The position numbers were made by a program, and so were the translations under genes. Source: Nautilus pompilius (Eukaryota; Mollusca; Cephalopoda; Nautilida; Nautilidae). Taken from it: a stretch of 64,000 nucleotides of DNA. Location of the stretch: NCBI GenBank assembly GCA_018389105.1, contig JACATO010001012.1, positions 209,501 to 273,500 on the forward strand, written 5' to 3'. The stretch's first letter is position 1, and the number at the start of each line of letters is the position of its first letter. This document shows positions 42,301 through 56,300 of this stretch, one piece after another. Under the pieces are notes generated by a model. It was not told the origin of the DNA and searched no databases. It was given only the letters and a program-made list of their open reading frames with translations.

Positions 42301-44262
42301 CCCTCAAATACAATTGTAACTTAAATGAAAATCTTTACTTTAGTTCTTATGCATAATGCATGAGCAGCCATAGAGTTAGAAATGGATGTAACCTGATAGC
42401 CCTGTCTTGATAACTTTTACCATGGGTTAAGATTGGGCTATCTTGTTCAGTCTGTTGGGGAGTTCTGGTAATCTTATGAAATGTGGTAAGCAAACCCCCA
42501 CCCCAACTAAAACAATAAAGCCAAAAAAAACAAAGATAGATAAATCAAAGATTTAACTACTTGGTGTTGCTAACAACCAAGTACAAAGGATGTGTTAAGA
42601 ATCTCCAAGATTAGGGAATAAATAAAAGAGAAGATTACTCAGTAATGTTTTTGTTATTCATCATAAAAAAACACTAATTTCCAAATCTCTCAATGTAGCA
42701 TGCTGTGTGCACTGTGCGGAATCATACTCTGTAGATTTATTTTAAAGTAAATCAACATAACAACATTTATGTGTGAATTTATGCAGTGTACATAACATAT
42801 ATATATAGACATAAATAGCCAACTGTTTGAATCCATAGGATTTTAAAAATATTTTCTCTATTCTTTTATTTTTAATCAATAAAGAATTTAAAAGAAATAA
42901 ATATGTTTACCTGCATTAAAGAGATATAATAGTTGCTTAGAATTCCCAGTCTGTCCTCTAACCAGCCATTAGTTATGGTGATGTCTTTCAGCTTTTCTGC
43001 CTGTTCTTTCCGCTCATCACAGATACTCCAGATTCTCTCTTGGAAATCATCGACAGTCTGATGCAGTTCTGCCTGAGTCTCTACATCATTTCTCATGTCA
43101 TCTGCAATCTCATTGTACTCCTGAATATCAAAAAAGCTCTAGATACTGAATTAATTTAAACTTTCCCACCAAATTGTTTCTTGAAAAAAAGAAAAGAATT
43201 TTCAACTTTATGGCTTTGGATTTCCTCCCTTTTTCAGAATAATTAGCAAGCAAGAATCAATTATGATAATTATATTGGAAGCTTCAGATTATTCTTATAA
43301 AATGTCTAACTAGATTAGAAAAGCTTAAAAGATATATATTTCAACAGATTTTCCAGTCGTGTATATTGAAGGGCTCATAGAAATATTTGAGATTTTGAAA
43401 TATTTTCAAGGTTTTTTAATTGTTTTTTTTTCCATTCAGAATCAAAATGAATATTGTTTGAAAAGTTTCAAATTTCATATTTGGCTACATATTCCCCACA
43501 TTTTTATATTAATAGGCAGTTGATGGTGGTAAAAAAATGGTTTAAATATTTTAGTAAATATAATGTAATAAAATTGAGGAGAAAATTTTAAAATACACTT
43601 TACTACTTTGTAATAAGTACAGTGTCCTGACAATAAATTGGTAACCTGTTGCTATATTACAAAATCTGCCTAATAAAGACAAGCAATACATTGAAATTTC
43701 TTACATTTGTACATAGTAAGTCACCTTTTGCAACATGAAAAGCTTCTAACTCTTTTGGCATTAAGGGTAACTTCTAGAAATAAAACTGCTTTACCTTTTG
43801 CCACTGTGACAGAAACTCTTGTTTGTGATCTGGTCGCCGTAGGTAGTCAGCAAACTCAATTCTAGTAAACATCACATAAAAGAGATTATCTTGTAAGTAT
43901 CAATGGAAGAAAGTGAATTTAGAAAATAAAAGCAAACAGCCATTTTTAGAAATCATTTCAACATTAACTGTCATTTCCTGTTTTTAGCATATTTTCTAGA
44001 CTAAGAATTCTGAATATTGTAGTAGTTCTAAAATTATATTCCAGTGATTGGTCTCAGAAATGGAGAGTACATTAAATATTGGTTATGTTGTATTTTTAAT
44101 ATGACTGGCTATGTATATTAATCTAAACAGAATAAATATTTACAGTAGCTGATAAGTCCTTTGATACAAATCACTTTTAGTGTTTCTTCTTTATTTGAAA
44201 GATGTTGGCTGTTTACTTGGATAAAACATTATATATCTATTTTAGGGAATTGAAATAATCAA

Positions 44263-44300
<38 letters not shown>

Positions 44301-47300
44301 TAAAACCAAAATACTTAACAAGAATCTTTTTTTTCTTTTTTAAGTGCCTTCCAAATTAATATTAGTAGTAAATACTGCACCTCTGACAACAAATTGAAAA
44401 GACCTGAATCAATGTAAGAAAAGCAAAAACAAATTAAAAGAAAACTGATTCATCATAAGTATGAGAAAAGTTAGTTTGTGCAGTAAATGTTCCATATCCA
44501 AGTTTCTAATAAAAAATAGATTTTAACTAACTAATCTTTGACAAGTAAGGAGAGAGAAATATTTAGTTATCTATAATGACATTGTTTATGCAAGGAAAAG
44601 GTAACCACAAAGCATAAAGATTAAAACTGTATTATACAAATTAGAAAATAGAAAAAAAAAGGATAAGAAAGCAGGGTTTTGTAACTGTACAATTGAAAGA
44701 TTTCATAAAGATAAGTAGTCAAAGCTTTATATATTGTAATACCGTAATGATACAAAGAAAAATAATCAAAACAAACACCCACCTGACCTGGTACAAGTAA
44801 GAAAGGATGACCTCTCTCTCTTCTCTAATCTTCCGAAACATATATTTACAGTTCTTTAGGTATGCTGTTTCCACAGTCTTCCAGTGTTCAGTTAAAGCCT
44901 TGGCAAGAAACTATATTAAAGCAAAGAGAACTTTCAAAGTGAGATGCTGCTACTGCACAGATTTAAACTTATCCAAATACTATTCTACTAGCACTCTTCT
45001 GCAAAAGTCTAACATTATGTCTATTTTGCTACAAAGTTTGCATTAATCAGTTTGTCACTCTAGCTTTAAATGCTTAAAATAATGTAGAGTATCTACTTAC
45101 TAGATCCAGAGGGTTAATAGCAAATTCCCATTCCTCAGAACCTGGCACAGGTGGTGGGGGTCCTGGTGATTCCTCTGACTCCAGCTCTAGTTCTGGTATT
45201 GCATCACCATGTTTCTTACTTTTCCCATCTTTCTTTGGACCTGATATCAATAAATACAGTACTAAATGTATAACAGAATGGATGTCCATATAGTTACAGC
45301 ATGAAGCAAAAGCAAAGTGTATGTGGTGCAGTAAGCAGTGTAAAACTAATAACAAGACAATAAGCAGAACAGAGCCAGTTTGAAATAGCAAATAACTGCT
45401 GTGTAATGCTAAAAATTACTAACACTTGAGCAAATGTATGAACCTATAGATATATAAAAAAATAAAAGGCTTTCACTAAATGTAACAGATGTTTTAAAAA
45501 ATAGCTTGTGTATCATTTAAATGTATATAAACTGAATAGTTAGCAGCAGCATAATTTCACATCTTGTAGCTCTTGCAAAGCACAAGGCAAAAGCAACCCG
45601 GGTAGGAGCTAGTCACTGAGAGCGCAGCTCATAAGAGATGAGGTCTACCTACAATACCTTAGCTTTCAGCAGTAATATCTCTGGCTCAGTTTATTGATAA
45701 TGTGTGTTACTAATGAAGTGTATTCACCTAAAACAGTGGTAAAAATTTACCTGAAATCTCTCCAGAGATGTCTGATAAAGGAAAAAAGAAAAGAATTTAC
45801 AAATTTACAAATCTAAAAAAATCTTATCCCATTACTACCTCAGATATATATATATATATATATACTGTAATTAATGAATAAATAAATCACAACAGTATTA
45901 CTAACAAATGAAGTGTTCAGCAGATTCTGTTTTATTGTTAGAAATACTTAATTCTATCAAAAATCATCTGTTTTATATAATTAATAATAATTAAATATTT
46001 ATTAATTAAAATATAAATTATATTAGTCATGTATTTAGGTTGAATAGTAATAAGCAGAAGAGCTCTCTCATAAAACTATTGCACAGACATACTAGATTTT
46101 CACCTCAACTAGACAACTGTGCTAAAGTATAAAGTGTTAAAATAGTAAAAAGCAGCAAATAAATAAAGTTTACATATCTGTTTATTGTTTGTATTGCTAC
46201 CATTATCTACTAAAAGTCCCTAAAATAAAAAGCAAAACAAGATGAATGTCCACACCAAGGATTTGGTACAAAAGAGATTATCAGTTTGTTTTCATCATTT
46301 AGCATACTGCTACGTGTAAACAGCTTAAGTGTAAATAAAGCTTAAAAATGAAATGTCATACAGGTAATGCATTTACAGGTGAACATCAACTCAAACTACC
46401 TGCACAGTCCAAAATTAAAATGCCTACTGTAAAGTAGGAACCCCTAAAGATTTCCGAAATGCAGAATCATGGGTTACTCTGTTACTACTAATATGATGAT
46501 GGGAAATGTCTGAACTAACACTCTACTTTCAGAATTGGAAGTCTCTTAATGAGATCCCCTTTCAGTTTTAATCACCATAACAACTCACCCAGAGTTGACT
46601 TTTTTCCAGAATCACTCTTGTCATTTTGTCTAGGTGTTGAATTCTTTTCTTTATCTTTACCTGTTTTTCCTGAAGTAGGCTTATCTAAAAACACAATAAA
46701 AACACCTCAATAAAATAAGTTGTGTTGTTTGTAATCAGAGCAGAATTTTGGTTTTTATTTTAAAATTTTTTCCATTGTCAGTGATCAGGTCCAATAATTG
46801 CTACTTGTCCTATTAATTAGCAGTCAACTTTTTATAAATGCAGTTTTCACACAAAAACCTCAAGATTTCTACATTGCTCAATAAACCATTCCATAATCAC
46901 AGTCAAGTGCAATGCATATGTTTTGATTCTTACTGTAATTATTATTGCTTTTGTTTTAAAACAACTGAGTGGAAAACAATAACTTATTAGTTACCATTTA
47001 TTATTCAAGCAAAATAAGTTCACCAACAGAACAAATAAAAAAAAAAATAAAAACTAGCACTGTGCATGTTATCCAAAAGAAATTTATATAATAAATAAGC
47101 AGCTATCATAAATACAACAAAAATCAAATTCTCAAAATAACAAATATATTTAATTCTATTACTAATATGTTTAAAAAATTCTTTTGAAAATCAATAATAC
47201 AGCATAATATTTAAAAATTACCATTAAATAAGCTTATGGTCACCAAATATATTTTTATCTGTTTTGCATAATAAAAAACATGAATTCTTCTCAACTACTT

Positions 47301-50300
47301 CAACCATTGGTTGTTCTCTTATCTCTCTTTTTCCTTTGCTTCTAGTGTCCCTTTTTCTGTTCACTCTCTCTTTATCCAGAATGTTGCATTCCAAGTTTTC
47401 CACAGACCTACGTACTCTTAAATGACAATTTTTCTCTCTTCTGTATTATTTTGCTTGCTTTAAAAAAAAAAACATAAGACATTCCTAAATGTTTCTTTTA
47501 CAAATTTTTTTTGTTTCCAAAAGCTGTATTTAGTTGATTAAACTAGATTCTGATCCAACAAGCATTACTATATATTCTCAGCAAACATAAAGAACTGGCT
47601 CGTTATGCAGGAAACCAGTGGTAAAACAAGCGTTTTCACTCACCCTTTTCCCCTTTGCGCCCTGACTTCTTGCCTCCCTTGCCCCTTTTCTCAGTTTCCA
47701 CCACTTCCTCTACAGGCTCGAAAGGCTCTTCGGATGGAGGTGCAAGTTCTGTTGGCTATGTGAAGAAAACACTGAATCATTTCCTTAAATTCTTGACATG
47801 ACTTTTTCTTTCACCATTATTCTAGCACAGTAGTCCTCCTCAATGAAGAGTGGCAATCTTAATGCTATGCATTCTTAACAAAGCTGTCTTTTGTAATGAA
47901 AATTTTACAAGAAAATGTATATTATCTAAGAAAGAAGAGTAACTTTTATTGGCAGTGGAAAGATCTTCACTGACAAGAACTAATGTGTAAACAAGTAAAC
48001 AAACAATGCGTTATAAAATTGTTTTGTTTCAAAATGCAAAACATTTTTCTTCTCCTCTCTGTATTTTTCCTTTTCATTCAAGGCAGATTTTAAGTAAAAT
48101 CTGTTTACAAAATAACTGTGGGTGCACCATAGTTCTACGTAAAATTTGAAAATCCAAAGTACCCATTATATAAACAAAATAAGTTATTTCCCATGTTCCA
48201 CCATATTTTATGCTTGTAATTTAAAATACTTTCTTTTCAAGTTTGGAATATGAAAGTGATAGAAATTGTGATTTTCTTAAAAATAAAAAAGGAGCAACAA
48301 TTCACAGGAAAAATTAAGAGGGACACATACACTTATGTCATAGCCTCTGGTTTCTCTTGCAAATGGTTATAAAAAAAATTGAAAAATTTTACTAAAACAT
48401 ATCTGATCTTCTCTTAATGTCTGATTCAAACTTATGCATACCACAATGGATTATGTGATAGTTATAAGGTCACAACCCAAATTCTATATCTGAGAGTTTG
48501 TATAAACATTTCTACAAAAAGGTTTTTACTTAAAAGTTTAAATGAAACAACATGGGAGGCATTTTTTATACATTAAGTAGTTTTAGTCGGTAAAAGATAA
48601 ACAACTAAAAGCATTTTTATGCAACATTTTAGTTTTATAATCTGCAATTTTTAATTACTGAAAGATATTTTATCACTCTGTTTAATACACCACAGTTTAA
48701 TGGGGGGGGGTCAAGGATCCAACTTTGTTCATGACTGGCTTAGTTTGGTGTATTTCCCTGGCATGGTTTCCTTTTTGGTCTTCTTTTCCAGCCAGCTCCA
48801 TAGGTTTCCTTCTACATCTTAATGTGGTGGTTTCTACCACTGCCCATGTTGGATAGGGATATTCAGCATGTGTAGTTTCTCCTGCCACCTGTGTTCTGTG
48901 ATTTTACTGATATCAGTGATATGGAATATTGATAAAGAGATATGTATAATAGATTTTTTGTTGTGTAAGTAATCTTGCCATCTGGGCATTATTTTAGACA
49001 TGATCACAAAATCATCCTGTACACCACTATGAGATATATGTGAACATGCATGATCTTTTAGGCTAACACCATGTATGCCAAGCTGATCATGAGATATATG
49101 GATTATGTATACTATGCTGTCTTTTCTTTCTTTCTGTAGAATAAATTTAGTACTCTGCATCCTGTAAATTTCTATTTATTAGCAATTTTTAAAATGTCCA
49201 AGACATATAAGTCCATATTTTTGGAACAAAAAATAAAAAATAATAAATGAAAGTATAATTCTGTGTAAAAGTTATAAAATAATCAGTTCAATAAGTATCA
49301 CATTAAAACAGACTCTAATAAGTTATTCAATTTTAAAAGCCTTTCCAGATAAACTGAAAATTACAGTCGTTATAAAAATAACAATTATGCAAATTTTCAT
49401 TTTCCGAATAATTAAAATGATACTATTTATAGTTCCTCTTTACTACAGTTAGAATTTACGTACACTCTTCAAATAAAGTTACACAATGTTAATTCCAATA
49501 ACAAGTAATAATATCAGTCAGTTGTTGCTCTTTCACTTTACTAATACCACCAGCCATGCCGTTTAATGCACTGTGGCCATTGGATGAACATTTAAGCAGT
49601 CACACAAAGCAAGATGGTACAGTTTTCTAAATGTGCACACCATATAATATCCATACTTTTCAAAAACAAATAATGCAAAACATACCCTGAAGTTGGCTGT
49701 ATGAAAATCTAAGTTATTCAGCTGCATTTGATGCGATTCTTTCCAATGTTAACAAAATGCTGAGGTAATCTGGCATTGAGAAAAAAATTTACCTATAGTG
49801 CTATGTTGTTCACTTCATGAAGGTCCATTGCAAAATATTCCAGTAACAGCATGCTTGGCCACATAACACCAGAGTGTCACAGAATTCTTTGCACACTGTC
49901 AACATTAATGTACTACTTTGACCATCTTGTTCCCCAGATATGAATCCTTGGATGAGCTTGACTGACAACATCATTAGCCAGTGCCTCAGAGACACCAGGA
50001 ATCTCTTCAGCCTTTTCAGGAAGGTTGGGAATGTTTAAAGGTCACAGATATTTCATGATCAGCTGTTGTGGTGAACGCCTACAACACTAGACTCCACAGC
50101 CCTTGTGAATTCAGATTGTTATGGCAATGCATTGGAAAGCCATACCAATTGTTAATAAATAAAGCATTAAATACCATGAAGATTAATTTTTCATATAAAT
50201 ATAACCTCTACAGCTGTACTTTATGTATAATCTCACACAATATAAATACTAATGTTATTGTTGGCTTAACATCAAATTATTTGCACTAATATAAGTCATG

Positions 50301-53300
50301 TCTGACTTAGCAGATTAACAAATTAAAATGCACTGTTCTAATAGGAACTGTCAAACCAGCATTCCAATTCAGAGAAGAAAACCTGTTTTCATTATCAGAA
50401 TTTCTAATTTCAAAAGGCTAAATTTAAAATTTAAAGCTCTGCACCTTGAAAACTTGGTTGAAAATATACCATTCCAACTACACAACCATAAACCTTAATA
50501 TAGTTATACTCACCACCTCTACTGGTGGTTCTTCAACTGTCTGTGTCTCATTCTCTGTAGGAACTGTTGTTTCTTTTTTCTCATTCATCTGCAGTGATAA
50601 GAACTATTGTGTGTAGTAGGGAAAAGCAAAAATTGGTTATAGTTACTGTAAAAAACTTTGATTTTACAAGTGTTGACAGTCTGATCTCCATCAATTGGCC
50701 AGGCAAGTTGTCAATGATTAAATTCTTCAAAACGTATTTAGTGTTTTATATAAAATAACTTTAATTTTTGAATCAGAGTACCTCTATTATGTTTTTTTTT
50801 ATAAATAAAAATGGATTATTTTAAACATAACTGTGACATTCACTTTCTTGTTACAAATACCTATATATAATGTTAAAATTTAATTTAAAAAAAAACATAA
50901 TAAATCTATGAAAAGAAAACAAATTATTACTCTGTTATTTTAGTAGATAAAAACTGATCTTATATAATGACTAGTGAATCTAAAATTTATGTCTGTAACA
51001 GCAAAACTCATTGAACAAATCTATTGTAGATGCTGTTGGCACCAGGAGTTTTTACAACAAAATAATTTTTATAATTCTCTGAAAATATTAAAATGAGAGG
51101 AAACAAAACAACTTTAGTTTTAAATTATCATTACTACAAGATTATGCTGAGCCATCACTAACACCTGCAATCCTGTACCTTTTCCAAAGTTTCTGTGAGC
51201 ACAGTCTCAACATCATGATAAACAGACTCAATATCCTGAGTAGCATCTACTTTCTGTAGGATGCCAAAGTGGTAGAACCAATTCTCCAATTTTGGCCAGG
51301 AATCTTGAAATGCTGTTAGCCTTTAAATGGACAAAAGTATGATGCTAAATAAAAGTGAACTGACCTTTTGTCTTGTTCTTATTTTTTAATCACCTTCTAT
51401 GCTTAATCACTGTTTCATTATTATCACTAATAGCATTCTATGCATTTAGTAGTATTGGAATCACTATGAATCATCTTTAAATAAGTTGGTGTGAGAGACA
51501 GTTTTTTTTACTCATGCAACATTATCATCAATAATGGTTACTAAATTTCACCATGCTGCTACTCAGTGAATATCACTACCACCATTACTGAATACAAAAA
51601 CAATAAAACCATCCATACTATAATTTACTACATCACCACTTCCATGAGTAAATGTTACACCACTAATACTACCCATCATCACTATTATTTACTACAACAC
51701 CATTAACATATTCATTTGTTATGCTGAATATTTGTTTGCCAGCAATGCCCTAAGCCAAATGCTAAACTATAATACTTCACTACAATAAAACAAAAGAGAA
51801 AATAAAAAAATATAGTCTATTATACTATTCATATACAATTAAAATAAATATGTTTTAAAAAATATTGTAATTGATAGATGGAATTCAAGCAATTTACATT
51901 AATTCCAATAATTTAAAAATAAGGTTAAGCTCCAAAAAATACAAATCTACTACAAATGAAGTCTTCTGCTAATACTAATATTAACAGTAGTATTTCACAT
52001 ATATACAGTTCTGAGATCTAAGCCTAATGAAAAGTCACGAACATCAAAACTTTTCTGAAGACTAGACTTGGATTTTAGAAATTATTTAGCTAGCGTAGTA
52101 AGGTAGTAGTAATAGCACAGAGAAATTCTTCACTTTCTTTCAATACAGAACAGAGTTTCTCTCATTGCACACCTGTGCTGTATCTGTTCTTCTATGTATT
52201 CACCACTTTTAAGGGGAACAACTTTCTCCTGTTTTCCAATGCCAGTAGCACTGCCCTCAGGTGGAGGTTTGAATTCTTGATGATACTCTTCACCACTGAT
52301 TAACATTTCTGTAAAAGAGAAATAAAGTAAATGGAACTTTCTTAAGATATCTCTCTCTCTCTGTGTGGGGGGGGGGGGGCAGAGAGGGAGAGATTTTATA
52401 TTTTAAGATACTAAGATCAAAAACATCAGTGAGTATGTATATCATGTTTTCAAGTTACATACGAGTGCGACCAGCAGCTCTCTGCAGACAGATGTTGTCA
52501 GGAATCTCTAGCAAGATGACAGCATCTATACCACTTCTGGGATCTGGAGAAGGGGGTGGAGGACGAGGATCTGTTATGAGTTGGGAGTTCTTCATTTTGC
52601 CTTTCTTTATATCTAGGTCTAAAAGCATCTTCTCCAGAACTGGTTTCTCCTTTGTCAGAATGCTATCAACAGACATGTCCAGGCCACTGAGAGCTTTCTC
52701 AAATAATGTTGCAAGCTTATAATTGTTTGGAAATCCATCCAGGATCCAGCCTGTTCCTTCTGGTATGCATCTGTAGAACAGAGAGATGTATCTGAGAAGC
52801 TAGCAAAACAAAACAAAACAAATAAACCTAACTATAGTAATTAATACTGAAAGTTGGCAAAAACAAAAACCACCAACTAGGAGTCAGAACCTAATGACCT
52901 TCATATGATAACACAGTCTTTACCAAAGAACAGATACTGCAGTAGGCAGAAGCAGGGCTCTTAACTCTAAAATCAGATAGCCCTAGTGGTCAATCAGATA
53001 TCTGAAAAGCTGACTTTAAAAAGTACATTAAAAACCCATTATCTTATTGTTTCTATTTTTTACAAGTTTTCCAAGTTACTGTACTATCAAAACAATAACA
53101 ATAAATTATTTGTTAATTCCTTTGAATATGCTTCTATTATTAAATTTTATATATTTAGTCTTTCTTTATAAATCTTTGAGCATCACTTGATATTACAATT
53201 TCCAAATAATTCCATATCAGAAAATATTTTTGTAACTGAATATGTATGAAAATAATAAAAACATAATTTAAAAAATTTAATAGATTTGAAAAAAAATGAC

Positions 53301-56300
53301 TGCATTGCAATTATTACTTTACATATGACTATCTTCTTTGCCAGGTTGGAATAAAAATGACAAGAAGTTAACAGTTCATAAGGTTGCCATTACTCTCTCA
53401 TTACATAAATTTGAATAATACAAGGTATGTAAAAAGTTATGTAAAGGGGAGACTGGAGCTATTTGTTACAAAGTTGTTATAGCACCAGTAATTCCTAACT
53501 AACATATAGATTGCAAAACATATGATGCTGATTATAGCTCATCTATATGTTTAATAAGAAATTAATGCTGCTGTAAAAACTTACCCCTCTAACTAACCTC
53601 AGTGGTCTTCCTACAGTGTATGTACTGTACATACCTGATAGCTTCCACAAGGATTTCTATGGTCAACTGAGGATCCACTGACTCTCCTTTCTTCAAATTC
53701 TCAAAAGCCAGGGCACCAAGCTTAGCTCGAGCAGAAGGCTGGTGAGATAAGTTAATGAGTACTGCAGTACCACAATATTCTATGTGCCAGTTTTAAAATG
53801 TAACAAATACTAAAAATTCAATTTCACAAAAGAAAGCATGTCTGGCATGTGAATGATTTGCAAAAATTAAAATCCATTATTTTTTCTTTTTCTAATTATT
53901 AAACAGACTTTTATCCTCTAACAAACTCTACTTTGTATCTAACTTTTATTAGGCAAGTCATGTACCTCCTTCTTGTTTAATCTTTAAAAACATAACCCCC
54001 CCCCCACAGTATTCCCAGTAGCTGTGGGTTAAACACATTCTACAACAAACAATAAAGAAATGCTACAAATGAGCAATCTGAAACTTAAACCAAAATGGTA
54101 AAAGTTTGTTTTCTCTTGAAACTATCATGTGAATTATCCTTTACAAAAGATTTTATTTCAAACCTAAAGCTCTGACAAAGTAATTCTGCATCACTTATAT
54201 TTTCTACAGTTAATGTTAAGTATTTTCTTTCTGTAATTGTTACCAGATTACATTATACATTTACTACTGTTAAAATAAATAAACTGCTGCACAAAGCAAG
54301 GACTAAAATTAATAATTTTCTTCTTAAATAGCATCTTCAAAAATCCCCATCACCTTTCTTTTGTTAACTTAGCAATGTTAGTTTTATTTCCATTATTCAT
54401 ATAAAGCTGTTTTCAGCAATGTGAATAGCATTTTTAAAAAAAAAACACTGCAAACTTATCTGCCTGTTTGATTATTTATCTCACAAATGACAAATGAAAC
54501 TAAAATTTAGTCTAACCTCAGCTTTAAAAGAGTCTTCACTTTCATTAGTCTCAACTTCAGTTTTATCCTGGTCATCTTTAGCTTCACTAGAGATGTCTTC
54601 TGGAGTCACTGTATCAACATCAAGTGCAATGTTATTAGTGGTAGCCTCTGTGTATGAATAGTAGAAAAAATGATTATATTTGTAAAGTCTTTATTGCTAA
54701 AGGATCAAGATTATAAATAAAAAAGAGTAAATGGGTTAACTTGCTTTTGGCTGTTTTAACGAAACACTGGTCTACTCAATAAAATCTGATGATTTAATAA
54801 TGTGAAATACAAGTGACTCATAAAGAAAGAACAAACTAAATTAACATTTGCACATGTCCTTAAAGATTTCACTGATTAAGCTCAAACTGTAAGGTAAATA
54901 TTTATCTTGTTTTAAAGTTAAATTATTTTATTGGAAAGCTACGAGGGTAGGCTGAAAAGTTCACAGGCTGACTGAGAAGGAGTTATGCCACAGCAATGCA
55001 ACTTGGCATGCATTAAATTCAACCTTTCCTGATACTAACTGCATTGTTTCCTTCCAGATAAACCCACATTGGATAAGTAATTCAGGACTGGGAAAAGTTG
55101 TACTGCAGACATTTCGAGAATATGGATAAAATTTGGCGCCGTGGTATTATCAAATATCTGCAGAAAAGGGGGTTAGCCCCCAAGGACATTCATGCCAACA
55201 TGGTTGCTACATTAGGGGACGATGCTCTGGCTTTATCAACTGTGCAAAAGTGGGCAGCTGAATTCAAGAGGGGTAGGGAGAGCCTTGAAGATGACCCAAG
55301 GTCCGGACGTCCTGCCATGGCTAGCACCCAAGAAAACATCGACTGTGTTCATCACATGGTGATGGATGACAGACGTTTAACTGTTAATCAGATAGCTAAT
55401 GCTGTAGGCATCTCCTGTGAACGAGCCGAGGACATTTTACACAACGAACTTGGCATGTCAAAGGTTTCTGTTCAGTGGGTGCCACGGCCAGGCTGGTCAT
55501 GTCACAGGCAAACTTGGCACTTTTTGAAACAGATCCAACCGTTTTTCTTGAACGTTTCCTTACTAGGGTCCACCACTTCGAGCCAGAGACCAAACGGCAG
55601 TCCATGCAGTAGAAACACCCATCTTCCCCCCCCTCCAAAGAAGGCCAAGGTGGTGTCATCGGCAGGGAAGGTGATGGCCTCCGTCTTCTGGGATGCAAAG
55701 AGCATTGTGTTCATTGACTATCCTCAGAAAGGCCAAACTATCAATGGAGAATACTATGCCAACCTATTGAGGCAGCTGCGAAAAGCAATCAAGTCAAAAC
55801 GGCCTGGAAAACTGACGAAAGGAGTCTTGTTTCACCAGGACAATGCTCCTGCATACAAGTCTGTGGTTGCAATGGCTGCTGTGTGTGACTGTGGTTTTTA
55901 ACTGGTTGATCACCCTCCATATTCTCCTGATTTGGTACCATCTGACTATTTTCTGTTCCCCAACATGAAAAAACATTTGGCTGGGAAGCAGTATCGGACC
56001 GATGATGAGGTCATATCTGCTGCTGAGGACTTTTTTGAGGATCAGGATGAGAGCTTCTATACCATGGGAATCCAAGCGCTGCAACACTGATGGAAGAAGT
56101 GTGTGGACCGCAGGGGAGACTATGTTGAAAAATAAACCACATCTGATCAAATATGACTTTTGAATCATGGTCAGCCTCTGAACTTTTCAGCCTTCCCTCG
56201 TACATCTATGGGTTTTAATGAATACAAGTTAATAGAACTTATCGATCCAGCCTTCCAAAAAAACAACTTTAAAACCAAAATAGATTTACCTTCATTTTGT

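Larger units (their letters stand above)
45775..51178. other. SPEF2 introns around exons 46589-50588
   Basis: AT-rich introns. Apart from exons, SINE copy D and Tc1 copy 3, I see only A/T runs and short TA microsatellites. Confidence 0.4.

Noticed and set aside
52363..52722. 119-codon plus-strand frame
   Set aside because: Antisense to the SPEF2 adenylate-kinase exon 52463-52770.
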